Source: Caldilineaceae bacterium (GTDB lineage Bacteria > Chloroflexota > Anaerolineae > Caldilineales > Caldilineaceae). Taken from it: a stretch of 64,000 nt of DNA. Made by a program: the position numbers and the translations under genes. Below, piece after piece: positions 56,367 through 64,000 of this stretch. The notes beneath the pieces were generated by a model that saw only the letters and a program-made list of their open reading frames with translations, ran no database searches and was not told where the DNA came from. Within the stretch, counting starts at the first letter, position 1. Each line of letters starts with the position of its first letter. The stretch spans positions 302,483 to 366,482 of the forward strand of contig JAJEDJ010000030.1 in assembly GCA_022821545.1 (NCBI GenBank), read 5' to 3'.

Positions 56367-57794
56367 TCACTGCCGCCAGGTTCCGGCCGCGGTCGGGTGG
56401 TCGTACGGCCGGTCGGCCACGCGCGCCTGCAGGCGGTGCAGCTCCCCGGTCAGCTCCTCCACAACCCCGGCATAGGCGGGATCATGGTAGACGTTGTTCA
56501 GTTCATAAGGGTCGGCGTCGAGGTCGAACAGCTCCCACTCCGGCTCTTTGGACTCATCGATGACGCCAGGCTGATCGAGGCCGTCGGCATAGTAGTAGAT
56601 CAGCTTGTAGCGCATGGTGCGAACGCCGTAATGGGCGTAGACGTGGTGGTGCGCCAGGTGCATCCAGTAGCGGTAGTACATCGAGGTCTGCCAGCCTTGA
56701 GGGGCTTCGCCCGCAAGCAGGGGGCAGAAGCTGGTCCCCTGGAAGTGGTCCGGGATTTCGACGCCGGCGTATTCGAGCAGCGTAGGCGTGAAGTCGACGT
56801 TGAGGACCATGCGGTCGTTGACGGCGCCGGCCGCGACCGCGCGCGGAAAACGGATGATCAGCGGCATGCGCAGGGACTCCTCGTACATGAAGCGCTTGTC
56901 ATACCAGCCGTGATCGCCCAGGAAAAAGCCCTGGTCTGACGTGTAAACCACAATGGTGTTCTCCGCCAGCCCTTCCTCTTCCAGGTAGTCGAGCAGCCTG
57001 CCCACGTTGTCATCGATGGAGGCGACGCAACGCAGGTAGTCCTTGATGTAGCGCTGGTATTTCCACTTCTTCTCCTCCTCCGGCGTAAGTCCTGATGGCG
57101 TCGGCTGCTTGAGATCGGTCAAGGTCATATCGCGTTCGATGCGCATCTCGGCCGCGGCGGCCGCGGCGGCGCGATTGCTGTAGTCGTCGTCGAAAGTCTC
57201 CGGATAGGGGATCTCTTCGTCTTCATACATCAGAGCATGTTTCTCGTCCGGCTCCCAGGCGCGATGGGGCGCCTTGTGGTGGCACATGAGCATGAACGGC
57301 TTTTCCGGATCGCGGCCCCGCAGCCAGTCCAGCGAGAAATCGGTTATCAGGTCGGTAACGTAGCCGGGAAAGAGTTTTCGCTCGCCCATCTCGATCATTT
57401 CCGGGTCGTGATAGAGGCCCTGGCCCGGCAGGACATTCCAATAGTCGAAACCGGTCGGATCGTTGACACCGCCGTGGCCCAGGTGCCACTTGCCGATGAT
57501 GGCGGTCTGGTAGCCTGCCGCCTGCAGCAGCTTGGGCATGGTCACCTGGCGGCCATCGAGGGTCGAAGCAAGGGTTGTCACGCCGTTGATGTGGTTGTAC
57601 GTGCCGGTAAGGATGACGGCGCGACTGGGCGTGCAGATCGAGTTCGTGCAAAAGCAGTTATTGAAGCGCATGCCCCCGTCGGCGATGCGGTCGAGATGGG
57701 GGGTATGGTTTATGCGGCTGCCGTAACAGCTCATTGCATGTGAGGCGTGGTCGTCCGACATGATGAAGAGGATGTTTGGACGCGAGTCGGGCAT
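56367..57794 (-). CDS. Formylglycine-dependent sulfatase
   Basis: A 475-residue sulfatase with the N-terminal metal pair D14-D15 (IMSDDHASH) and the canonical motif C54-T-P-S-R58 (SICTPSRAVILTG), where Cys54 becomes formylglycine. Later YTSDQGFFLGDHGWYDKRFMYEE supplies the metal Asp and His and a catalytic Lys/His. The C-terminal part resembles arylsulfatases that act on carbohydrate sulfates. No signal peptide is visible. AAAGGA precedes the ATG. It differs from the neighbouring Thr-type enzymes, with which it shares only the fold. A formylglycine-generating enzyme or anaerobic maturase is needed but not in the window. Confidence 0.9.
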   Translation of the reverse strand: MPDSRPNILFIMSDDHASHAMSCYGSRINHTPHLDRIADGGMRFNNCFCTNSICTPSRAVILTGTYNHINGVTTLASTLDGRQVTMPKLLQAAGYQTAIIGKWHLGHGGVNDPTGFDYWNVLPGQGLYHDPEMIEMGERKLFPGYVTDLITDFSLDWLRGRDPEKPFMLMCHHKAPHRAWEPDEKHALMYEDEEIPYPETFDDDYSNRAAAAAAAEMRIERDMTLTDLKQPTPSGLTPEEEKKWKYQRYIKDYLRCVASIDDNVGRLLDYLEEEGLAENTIVVYTSDQGFFLGDHGWYDKRFMYEESLRMPLIIRFPRAVAAGAVNDRMVLNVDFTPTLLEYAGVEIPDHFQGTSFCPLLAGEAPQGWQTSMYYRYWMHLAHHHVYAHYGVRTMRYKLIYYYADGLDQPGVIDESKEPEWELFDLDADPYELNNVYHDPAYAGVVEELTGELHRLQARVADRPYDHPTAAGTWRQ

Positions 57795-58154
57795 TTGAAG
57801 TCCTTTCTGAACTTGCGCTATTCGTGTGAAGTCCGGTCGGAAGGCTTAAGGATATTGACGCCTTTTGACACTTTTTGACACTTTTTTGACATGTTTCGTT
57901 GGGGCCTCCCGCGTTCCAAATCAATGGTTCAACAGGGAGGGAATTCGGGGATTTTGGCACGATTTGACAGGATTTGACAGGATTTGACAGGATTTGACAG
58001 GATTTTTAATTTTTTTCGGGGCCAGCCCTCCTTCCCGTGCAGCGGTTCAAGCGTTAGAACGCTGAAGGATTTTGACACATTTTGACATATTCAGACATCT
58101 TCTGACTTATTATGTTATATTCTGGTATTGCCGGCTATGGAAGGCACGGCGCTC
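57795..58154. other. Intergenic region with many TTGACA-like repeats
   Basis: This 360-base gap is more A+T-rich than its surroundings and holds repeated TTTTGACA/TTTGACAG units (see the separate repeat entry). No gene is present. It includes the leader and probably the promoter of the sulfatase gene that starts at 57794. Confidence 0.7.
57861..58115 (+). repeat. TTGACA-type short tandem repeats, including a 10-base unit
   Basis: At 57961-58000 GATTTGACAG is repeated four times exactly, with a partial fifth copy. On either side are degenerate units: three TTTTGACAC-like copies near 57863-57893, and TTTTGACACATTTTGACATATTCAGACATC near 58070-58100. The reverse complement TGTCAAA therefore recurs about ten times upstream of the sulfatase gene. 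Confidence 0.75.
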
Positions 58155-60185
58155 TTAGTCCAGGGCGATTTCCACCATCTGGTGTCCGTCCACCTTGGGC
58201 ACGGTGAAGTTGAGCCGTCCCTTGGCCTCGCCGAATGTCAGCGCGGCCCCGTCCGGGACGCAGCGCACGCCTGCGACCTGTCCGGGTAGCTTCAGACTCA
58301 CGTCGACGTCGTACAGGGGCAGCACGTCCTCAATCACGTCGAAGTCCTGGCCGCGGCGTTCGGGGACGTAGTGGAGGAGATGCAGGACCAGCCTGCCCCG
58401 CTCAGACTGCTCGTTCAGCGCCGTCAACAGTCCCGTCGGCCCCGCATGGCGCAGAAGGGGGTCGGGAAGGAGGATGTCCAGCGCGTTCAGCAGCAGTTGC
58501 TTGCACCAGTGGGGCGCGTTGCGGTGGTACTGGCGAAAGATTGGGTGGGCGAAGTAGATGACGTCGCGCGTACGTGCGGCGGCGGGGGCGCCGAGTTCGC
58601 CGCTGGATGGGGTCTGCCGGTGTGAGCAGAAGCGCTGCCAGGTGCGGTCGAAGTAGGCGGGAACGACCCTGGCAAGGACCTCCGCGTCCTCTCCGACCGA
58701 AATTTCCAACCCGCGCATGTACATGACATATTCGGTCGGCCGCAGGCCACCGGCCAGCGGCCTCTCCGGGCGCAGGTAGTCAACGTAGTCTCCGCTGTGA
58801 AAGTGGCGGCCGCGCACAGGCTCGCCGCCGGCGTCAACCGGTCCTTCTCCGGTCTTGCTCACGCCCCATTCAGGGCAAGCGAAGTCGGAGAGGTCGGGCG
58901 CGAGCCCGGACTCGAACGAGGCGACCAGCTTGCCGCCGCCGGCGAGGTAGTCGGCGACTTTGCGGGCGAGTTTCCCGTCCAAAGTTACCGCGTCGGGCAG
59001 AATGAGCAGGCGGTAGCCCTCCCAACCGGTCTCGTTGTCGACGACGTCGAACTGGTGACCGCCTTCCTGCAGCATGCGCACGGCGCCGACCGTCTCCGCG
59101 GTCAGCCGCTCGCCTGTAAAGGCCTCCAGAGTGAAGACGCCGATATCGGTCAGGGGGCTGGCGCCGCGGCACCAGGGCTCCTTGCTCGCGACTTCGCGAT
59201 AGACAGGCCCGACGAGATCGTAGGTGGCCTGGTCGAGCCGGCCGGTGGGGTGGAGCTGGTCGCCGATAGAGCACTTGGCGTTGAGGGCGAGCATCTGAAA
59301 GCATTCGAACTGGAGCGCGGCCTCGTTCTTGTAGGACTGGAAGTCGCCCCAGGCCGTATGGAACTTGCCGGTCATGCCCAGGCTGTCGTGACCGGTCGTG
59401 CGTGCGTACCGCTGCGAGAGCGGGAAGTGCATGTAGCCCCAGCCTCCCGAGGGCAGCGATTCGAGTTCCCAGTGGCTGTAGGTCTCCCCGGCGGCGCGCT
59501 GGCGCGGGCCAACGTGGCCGGAGTTGTAAAAGATGGTGCAGTCCGGGCAGTGGTTGCGTACGTGTGCGGACATCGTACACTTGAAGCGGTCGGTCACCTC
59601 CTGGCCGAAGGACTGGCGGTCGGCGTCGCTGGCAGGGTCGATGCCCCGCGCCAGCATCTCTTGGCGGCAGGCGGGGCAGGAGCAGTCCTGGTCCTGGACG
59701 ATGTCGAAAAAGAGGCCGTCTACGGCGGGCAGGCAGGCGAACATGTCGTCGACATGTGCTTTGAGGAAGTCTACGTAGGGCGTGTTGAGGCAGAGTTTCG
59801 CGTAGAAACCGGCCTGGTAGGGTTTCTGTCCCTGGATTGAGCCGTCGGCGGCTACCTGCAGCCATTGCGGCCGGTTCTGAGCGGTATAGTAGTCCCACTG
59901 GATGGTGGTGTATATGGGTACGCGGATGCCGCAGGCGTGCGCGGCGTCGATCTGCTCTTTCAACAGGTTGCGCTGCAGATGGGGATGGCGCCGTTCCGGG
60001 TGTGCCTGGGTTGCGTAGAAGATCATGCCGTGGTGGCCGCGGGCGAAGCAGGTGATGGAGTCTACGTGGGCGTCTTTCAGCTGCCGAGCCCATGCGCCGC
60101 CGTCGAATTCTCCGCCGATGTTGGCGATCTGTTCGCTGGTGTGGAAGTCAAGGTGGATCTGGCGGTAGCGGAGAAAGTCAGACAT
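58155..60185 (-). CDS. Glycosidase-like protein with beta-galactosidase-type trimerisation domain
   Basis: A 676-residue protein with an N-terminal TIM-barrel-like region (about 1-340: FLRYRQIHLDFHTSEQI, HACGIRVPIYTTIQWDYY, PAVDGLFFDIVQDQD, where Asp/Glu could be catalytic), a flavodoxin/glutamine-amidotransferase-like trimerisation domain (about 360-470: GYRLLILPDAVTLDGKLA, YLAGGGKLVASFESG) and a C-terminal beta-sandwich. This architecture is found in uncharacterised alpha-amylase/fucosidase-like families. No signal peptide is seen. A cluster of Cys (DCSCPAC near 170) may bind a metal. A degenerate copy of its first codons lies at 61172-61259. Confidence 0.78.
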   Translation of the reverse strand: MSDFLRYRQIHLDFHTSEQIANIGGEFDGGAWARQLKDAHVDSITCFARGHHGMIFYATQAHPERRHPHLQRNLLKEQIDAAHACGIRVPIYTTIQWDYYTAQNRPQWLQVAADGSIQGQKPYQAGFYAKLCLNTPYVDFLKAHVDDMFACLPAVDGLFFDIVQDQDCSCPACRQEMLARGIDPASDADRQSFGQEVTDRFKCTMSAHVRNHCPDCTIFYNSGHVGPRQRAAGETYSHWELESLPSGGWGYMHFPLSQRYARTTGHDSLGMTGKFHTAWGDFQSYKNEAALQFECFQMLALNAKCSIGDQLHPTGRLDQATYDLVGPVYREVASKEPWCRGASPLTDIGVFTLEAFTGERLTAETVGAVRMLQEGGHQFDVVDNETGWEGYRLLILPDAVTLDGKLARKVADYLAGGGKLVASFESGLAPDLSDFACPEWGVSKTGEGPVDAGGEPVRGRHFHSGDYVDYLRPERPLAGGLRPTEYVMYMRGLEISVGEDAEVLARVVPAYFDRTWQRFCSHRQTPSSGELGAPAAARTRDVIYFAHPIFRQYHRNAPHWCKQLLLNALDILLPDPLLRHAGPTGLLTALNEQSERGRLVLHLLHYVPERRGQDFDVIEDVLPLYDVDVSLKLPGQVAGVRCVPDGAALTFGEAKGRLNFTVPKVDGHQMVEIALD

Positions 60186-60290
60186 TTGGCGCGGCGCTCC
60201 TGCAGGTTGGACGGCGAAACGGGATTCCGACCGACGGAAAGCCGGAGCGCCATGGAGGACAGCGACTGAAGTTCGTTCAGCCAGTACCCA

Positions 60291-61121
60291 TTACGAGGCC
60301 CAGCAACCTTCGGAGTAGGCCTGGCGCAGGAACAGCTTTTTCCGCGCCGGGCTGGCGCCGGCAAGCCATTCAGCGGGAATCTCCTGCGTGTAACGGTGGG
60401 GCGGGCCGGCCTCTTTGAAGATGTCGATGTTGAAGATGCGGTAGGGCTGGGGAGAGTCGGCAGGCTTGGGTTCGACGCCGTGGAAGATACGCGCGTTGAT
60501 GTAGACCATGCTGCCGGGCGGCAGTTCGAGGCGCTTCTCTTTGAGCGGGCGGCCCGCCTCGGCGTCAAATTCGCCTGCAAGCATTCTGTCCGGTGTGGCG
60601 TCCTCGGTGGGCGCGACGCGGTGGCTGCCCGGGATAACTTTCAGGTTGCGGTCGCCGCGTGTGAAGCCGTTCAGGTAGTAGAGAATCTGGACGTAGTATT
60701 TTTCGCGTTCGGCCAGGTTGACGGGGTTCTCATGCTTCCAGTGATGATGGTCCTGGTGATAGCGGAGGGGACCGATGCCGCGCGGCGCAATGTTGAGGGC
60801 GGAGTGGCAGTAGTGGTAGTCGTCGCCGATGGTGGCGCGCAACAGCGAGGTGATGAAGGGATCGTCGATCAGCTGGTCGGCGTAAGGGCCGCGATCGTTC
60901 CATGGGCGGATGAAGTAGGGCTTGGGATCGCCCTGAAGGTCCGGCAGTTGCCGGACGTAGTCGCGCACTTGTTCGAGTCCTTCGATTTCCTCGATGAGGG
61001 CTTGCCTGGCCTGGTCGGTGAAGACGTTTGGATAGGCGATGTAGCCGTCGTTGTGGAAGGAATTGATGTCGGCCTGGGAAGGGCCGGGGATGCGGAAGAG
61101 TGAGTGCAGGTCTGGTGCCAT
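60291..61121 (-). CDS. Phytanoyl-CoA dioxygenase (PhyH) family protein
   Basis: A 276-residue PhyH oxygenase with H122-x-D124 (RYHQDHHHW), H214 (IFHGVEPK) and Arg228 (PYRIFN). The segment HQDHHHWKHENPV is unusually His-rich. AAGGAGG precedes the ATG at a good distance. It is upstream of the glycosidase-like gene on the same strand. Substrate unknown. Confidence 0.88.
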   Translation of the reverse strand: MAPDLHSLFRIPGPSQADINSFHNDGYIAYPNVFTDQARQALIEEIEGLEQVRDYVRQLPDLQGDPKPYFIRPWNDRGPYADQLIDDPFITSLLRATIGDDYHYCHSALNIAPRGIGPLRYHQDHHHWKHENPVNLAEREKYYVQILYYLNGFTRGDRNLKVIPGSHRVAPTEDATPDRMLAGEFDAEAGRPLKEKRLELPPGSMVYINARIFHGVEPKPADSPQPYRIFNIDIFKEAGPPHRYTQEIPAEWLAGASPARKKLFLRQAYSEGCWAS

Positions 61122-61171
61122 GTGCGTGCCTCCTTTGGGTTGAACTATAGCACACAGTTGCTCAGAACTGT

Positions 61172-61259
61172 AGACGTCGAAGTTCCCGCCGATGTTGGTC
61201 AGCTGCTCGCTGGTGTGAAGGTCAAGATGAATCTGGCAGCAGCGAAGAAAGTCCTGGAT
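61172..61259 (-). pseudogene. Degenerate 5' fragment of the glycosidase-like gene
   Basis: The minus strand can be read DFLRCCQIHLDLHTSEQLTN followed by IGGNFD, which parallels the N-terminus of the protein ending at 60185 (FLRYRQIHLDFHTSEQIANI then GGEFD). Nucleotide identity is partial and the copy stops after about 28 codons. It is a diverged remnant of a second copy of this gene. Confidence 0.75.
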
Positions 61260-61359
61260 AATACAGTGTAACTCCTGTCGAATGCGCGCAAATCACAGGG
61301 GCTCATAGTGATTAGTTCTATGGGGAATGGTGATTTTCACCGCAGAAAGGAGCGGAACT

Positions 61360-61680
61360 GTGACGCCTTCAAAAGTCGCTGACTTGACAACCGAGGAGTT
61401 CCGAGAACTAGTGCGGGAAGTCGTTCTGCAAACGCTCGCTGAACTGCTGGGCAACTCCGATGAGGGTCTGGAGCCGCGCTCTGACGTCGCTGCAGAAGTT
61501 CAGCGTTCCCTTGCCGCCGTGACGGCGGGGGGCAAAACTACGTCCATGACACGACTTTCCCTTGAGGAGTTGGAGACTCTGGCCGATCAGACAGCGGATG
61601 AGTTCATGGAATATGTTGATCCTGACAGTCCGCCATTGTCCGATTACGCGCTGAGCCGCCAAGGACTGTACGCATCCTGA
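61360..61680 (+). CDS. Antitoxin-like small protein
   Basis: A protein of about 106 residues beginning at GTG 61360 with AAGGAG seven bases upstream. It opens VTPSKVADLTTEEFRELVRE, a pattern seen in antitoxins paired with PIN or RelE toxins, followed by an acidic helical body. Directly after it lies the C-terminal end of a PIN-type toxin (see 61653-61751) in another frame, so the pair is probably a broken VapBC-like module. The antitoxin assignment rests on this context and on general resemblance. Confidence 0.6.
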   Translation: MTPSKVADLTTEEFRELVREVVLQTLAELLGNSDEGLEPRSDVAAEVQRSLAAVTAGGKTTSMTRLSLEELETLADQTADEFMEYVDPDSPPLSDYALSRQGLYAS

Positions 61681-61751
61681 CCTTCAACACAAAGGACTTT
61701 GACCGCTACGCGCCCGAGGGAATCGTGTCTGTCGAGCCGGCGGCGGTTTAG
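61653..61751 (+). pseudogene. C-terminal remnant of a PIN-domain (VapC-like) toxin
   Basis: In the frame overlapping the antitoxin end I read RILTFNTKDFDRYAPEGIVS then VEPAAV and a TAG stop at 61749-61751. RILTFN-x-x-DF is the usual last strand and helix of PIN toxins, including the late Asp. No PIN start, Asp triad or longer frame remains, so the toxin is almost wholly deleted. Confidence 0.6.
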
Positions 61752-61843
61752 GCCGTAGTGTCATAGGGATACCATCCAATTGGAAATGGCCCGGTTTCCT
61801 GAATGTGCTTTGACTGCTACCCCAGACATTACGCGAACGCCAT

Positions 61844-61878
61844 GAAAAAGGAAGACGCCCCAGCATTGTGCTGGAGCG
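61844..61878 (-). terminator. Intrinsic terminator of the orphan gene 61922-62470
   Basis: On the minus strand an inverted repeat (CCAGCA-CAA-TGCTGG, extended by GCGC on one side) is followed by CTTCCTTTTT. It lies 44-78 bases after the stop codon at 61922. Confidence 0.6.
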
Positions 61879-61921
61879 CCCTTTTAATCTGCGACCGGAA
61901 GATTCTGTCAGCCGCTCGATC

Positions 61922-62470
61922 CTATTTGGACTGCACAGTGTGGACTTGCAATAAATTGAGTGCGTTCTCCTGGTACCATTCCTTCAACGCATTTTGCGCC
62001 TCAGAGTTGGTATCGCACTCCTCTACTTCTTCCAGCAGAAGCATATTCTGATAGTACGCAGAGTAGGACCAACGACCGGAATTCTCGTGGCGGCAAGTTT
62101 GAAGCAAGGCTGCATTCCCTAGAATGCGACACTCTGATCCCCATCCCTCCTCTACGGTACGCCACTTTAGGGATTCACCTTTGCGGGATAGTCGAGGTGT
62201 TGGCTTCAAATAGCTTTGCCATTGACTCTCAGCTTCCTCTTTTGCGCTGGCCGCGTCAGGAAAATCGAATACCGAACGAATGACCTTACCTTTCTTGTCG
62301 GTTACGGAAAAGCTGTACAGATCGCTGGGTTCTGATTCGACGTACAGGATATGTTCATCCAACTCGCATATCCCATAAAGCTCTCCCTCATCCGTTCGTT
62401 TCAACTGCCAGGGCGGAACCTGAAACAGCGTTTGGAACGACACCCGATCCTGATATTGACTGTTGAGCAT
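61922..62470 (-). CDS. Orphan protein of unknown function
   Basis: A 182-residue soluble protein, acidic in its C-terminal half, with no signal peptide or family I recognise. Four Trp and several Tyr are spread along it, and YGICELDEHILYVESEPSDL looks like beta-strand. An ATG with AAGGAG close upstream supports it. A terminator follows. It lies in an A+T-richer tail with gene debris and a transposase end, so it is probably an acquired accessory gene. Confidence 0.65.
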   Translation of the reverse strand: MLNSQYQDRVSFQTLFQVPPWQLKRTDEGELYGICELDEHILYVESEPSDLYSFSVTDKKGKVIRSVFDFPDAASAKEEAESQWQSYLKPTPRLSRKGESLKWRTVEEGWGSECRILGNAALLQTCRHENSGRWSYSAYYQNMLLLEEVEECDTNSEAQNALKEWYQENALNLLQVHTVQSK

Positions 62471-63094
62471 GACATTCTCCTTGTCACCTGAATTACTTGG
62501 CTTCTCTTTACTCCTGCATCAGTTTCCGCTAGCGAAGGCGTTGGTCTTCCGGCCACTTCGGTAGTAAGGAACTGGTTTCAGAATAAGAGAAATGGGCCAA
62601 GTTGTTGCAGACATTGCTCTTTGGAAGACGTGCAATGTCTTACCCATTCGAACGGCTGACAAGAACTGATTATAAAGAGATCGGTTTCTGTGGCCAAACG
62701 ATGTGAAGAGAAGGCAGGCAAGTACGGCATCTAATTTTTGCGAATTAATAGCCATAGTTGGCCAACCAACCTGATTTAGGCAGGGCATTATGTGTATATT
62801 GATCCGAGGTGGAGCAGCAATAAGGGAAAGAGGAGAGACAGTTAGGGAGACAGAGGATTTGGCAACCGGAGGGCTGGCTTACAAGCAGAACTGCAAACCT
62901 AAACTTCGAGCAGAGAGAAGATCCATTGTCATTAGTGGCTCTTTTTGATCGTGTATGCAATTTCATCGCCTTATGGGTTGGATTCCCCCTGGGCGATGAT
63001 ATTGGAAAGGAGATTTACTGACCCTTTATCTCATCTTCTCGAAGCAGGCTGCTTGAGTCTTGAATTCGAAGCAAAGCATCAATTCGACGTTGTT
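62471..63094. other. Gene-free A+T-rich region
   Basis: I see no credible gene in these 624 bases. The short frames present lack ribosome-binding sites and do not show protein-like composition. The region may be remnants of deleted accessory genes. Confidence 0.55.
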
Positions 63095-63772
63095 CTAATT
63101 CATGAGATCGAGGGCAGATTGAATATTATGCACAATAACAATACCAGAGTTTTCTGCTGAATATCCTATCACTTCTTTTCTGCCAATTTCCTCCATCGCG
63201 TTCTTGTCGAAGACTTTCTGACGGCTGTTCAAGTATCCTGAGATTACGCCAGCGACCTTATAGTTATTGTTGCGGATGGTTACTAAGGGACCGCCCGAAA
63301 AGCCAGGGTTGTTGTGGCCGTCGATTAGAATCGATCCTCGCTTATTTGTAAGGGGGCCACCGGAAAAACCAGATACGATTCCATGCTTGACCAGTGCGAC
63401 ACTGTGGCCCGCATTTGAGAGCAATGTGCCAATTCCATGTGGGAAACCATAAAATCGCACTTCCTCCCCTAGACTCAGGTCGTTTTCTGTATCTAAGTCT
63501 CCGCAATCAGGATTGACTTCCTTGGGAAAGTCGCGATTAGTGCGAAGAACAGAGATATCGGTGTCACCTTCACAGTGGCCAACCAACTCAGCCGGTAGGC
63601 GTTGCCATTCGCCATTCCAAGAGATAGATAGATTGTCAACGGATTCGAGGACTACGTGTCGTGCAGTGACTATATATTGAAAGCCTCCAACGTCCAGCAT
63701 GAAGGCTGTACCTGTCTTATTCTTCTGATTCTTGATATGAAATGTTCTGGACACTACATCAAGTTGACTCAT
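63095..63772 (-). CDS. Trypsin-like serine peptidase with duplicated catalytic loop
   Basis: A 225-residue S1-like protease, without signal peptide or PDZ. His is in TARHVVLE, Asp in DTDISVLR and Ser in GFSGGPL. The Ser motif GFSGGPL occurs twice, at VSGFSGGPLTNKRG and NNPGFSGGPLV; only the second fits the usual position after LIDGHNN. It may be a stress or defence-associated trypsin-like protein. The gene is A+T-richer than the core and lies near a transposase remnant. Confidence 0.78.
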   Translation of the reverse strand: MSQLDVVSRTFHIKNQKNKTGTAFMLDVGGFQYIVTARHVVLESVDNLSISWNGEWQRLPAELVGHCEGDTDISVLRTNRDFPKEVNPDCGDLDTENDLSLGEEVRFYGFPHGIGTLLSNAGHSVALVKHGIVSGFSGGPLTNKRGSILIDGHNNPGFSGGPLVTIRNNNYKVAGVISGYLNSRQKVFDKNAMEEIGRKEVIGYSAENSGIVIVHNIQSALDLMN

Positions 63773-63876
63773 TCTGTTATCTCTAGTCCTTTAGATTTCA
63801 TGGGAGGGATGGATAAGGGTGTCGTGGGTTAATCTTGGCTAATGTGAGAGAAAACTTACATAACCTGAATTCGGGG

Positions 63877-64000
63877 TTAGATGAGAGCAGGTAAGAGGGT
63901 CATCTCCTTGTGCGCAAGCTGGATAGAAGGCTTCTTGTCCTGCCAGGTGTAGGCAATCAGACCGGCAGTAAGATTGACGAGAAAATTGATAGGACTGCGA
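63877..64000 (-). CDS. 3' end of a transposase gene (IS982-like), cut by the window edge
   Basis: The minus strand from the window edge to a TAA at 63877-63879 reads [19 protein letters not shown] then QDKKPSIQ. The R-S-x-x-N-F-x-V-x-x-x-x-G-L-I-A-Y-x-x-x-x-K-K-P-S pattern resembles the C-terminus of IS982-family transposases. Only 41 codons are visible, so the family call is tentative, and I cannot see the other end of the element. Confidence 0.5.
   Translation of the reverse strand, partial: RSPINFLVNLTAGLIAYTWQDKKPSIQLAHKEMTLLPALI

Noticed and set aside
57951..58010. Possible CRISPR array
   Set aside because: The 10-base tandem units have no spacers and no cas genes are nearby.
58870..60093. 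A 407-codon minus-strand frame inside the glycosidase-like gene
   Set aside because: Arg/Pro-rich translation, typical of a shadow frame; the other frame has coherent domains.

Overview
The window is GC-rich bacterial DNA, probably from a free-living or host-associated (for example sponge-associated) member of the Chloroflexota, perhaps Caldilineae-like. This is an inference from three things: a LysW-type amino-acid kinase and aminotransferase pair, many phytanoyl-CoA dioxygenase (PhyH) and Gfo/Idh/MocA paralogues, and tandem Ig-like surface proteins with Thr/Pro linkers. There is no rRNA to settle the taxonomy. I found no tRNA, rRNA, CRISPR array or replication origin.

Layout. (1) 1-6.8 kb: a minus-strand cobalamin operon (cbiB, cobO, cobN) behind a sigma70-like promoter, a cobalamin riboswitch and two terminator hairpins. 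CobO and CobN each carry an N-terminal thioredoxin-like [2Fe-2S] ferredoxin domain. (2) 6.9-10.6 kb: a PhyH dioxygenase and two Asp-box (sialidase-fold) proteins. (3) 10.8-13.7 kb: two exported proteins built from one ~90-residue Ig-like repeat, each with a good promoter; the second ends at a strong terminator. (4) 13.8-25.2 kb: PhyH enzymes, Gfo/Idh/MocA oxidoreductases, an M81 (MlrC) peptidase, an enolase-superfamily dehydratase, a D-glutamate cyclase-like protein, a SIMPL protein, a DUF6036 nucleotidyltransferase pair, and debris of an ABC permease. (5) 25.2-37.1 kb: mostly housekeeping genes: an exported HExxH metalloprotease, murJ, trxB, a VOC protein, argD/lysJ, lysZ, a DUF4432 protein, a KtrA/TrkA-type protein, hisD and hisC. 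(6) 37.3-40.7 kb: a carbohydrate ABC importer (two permeases and a lipoprotein, no ATPase) closed by a terminator. (7) 40.9-43.9 kb: a LuxR-type regulator, a trypsin-PDZ protease, a truncated ABC ATPase, a NUDIX protein and a DnaQ-like exonuclease. (8) 44-47.6 kb: three more Gfo/Idh/MocA genes. (9) 47.8-50 kb: a translationally coupled AlbA_2/GHKL protein and ParA-like ATPase, visibly richer in A+T than their neighbours. (10) 50-61.1 kb: PhyH genes, a sugar isomerase, three sulfatase-fold enzymes, an MFS transporter and a large glycosidase-like protein. (11) 61.1-64 kb: an A+T-richer accessory tail with a gene-fragment copy, an antitoxin-like gene fused to the end of a deleted PIN toxin, an orphan protein, a trypsin-like protein and the 3' end of a transposase gene at the window edge.

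Taken together the catabolic genes suggest a cell that takes up and trims modified sugars or sulfated and sialylated glycans: importer, MFS carrier, sialidase- and sulfatase-fold hydrolases, Gfo/Idh sugar dehydrogenases, isomerase and sugar-acid dehydratase. The most unusual features are two adjacent sulfatase-fold enzymes with Thr instead of Cys/Ser at the catalytic position, a PhyH protein without the HxD iron ligands, ferredoxin domains on two B12 enzymes, the AlbA_2-ParA pair, and several gene fragments marking deletions or rearrangements.
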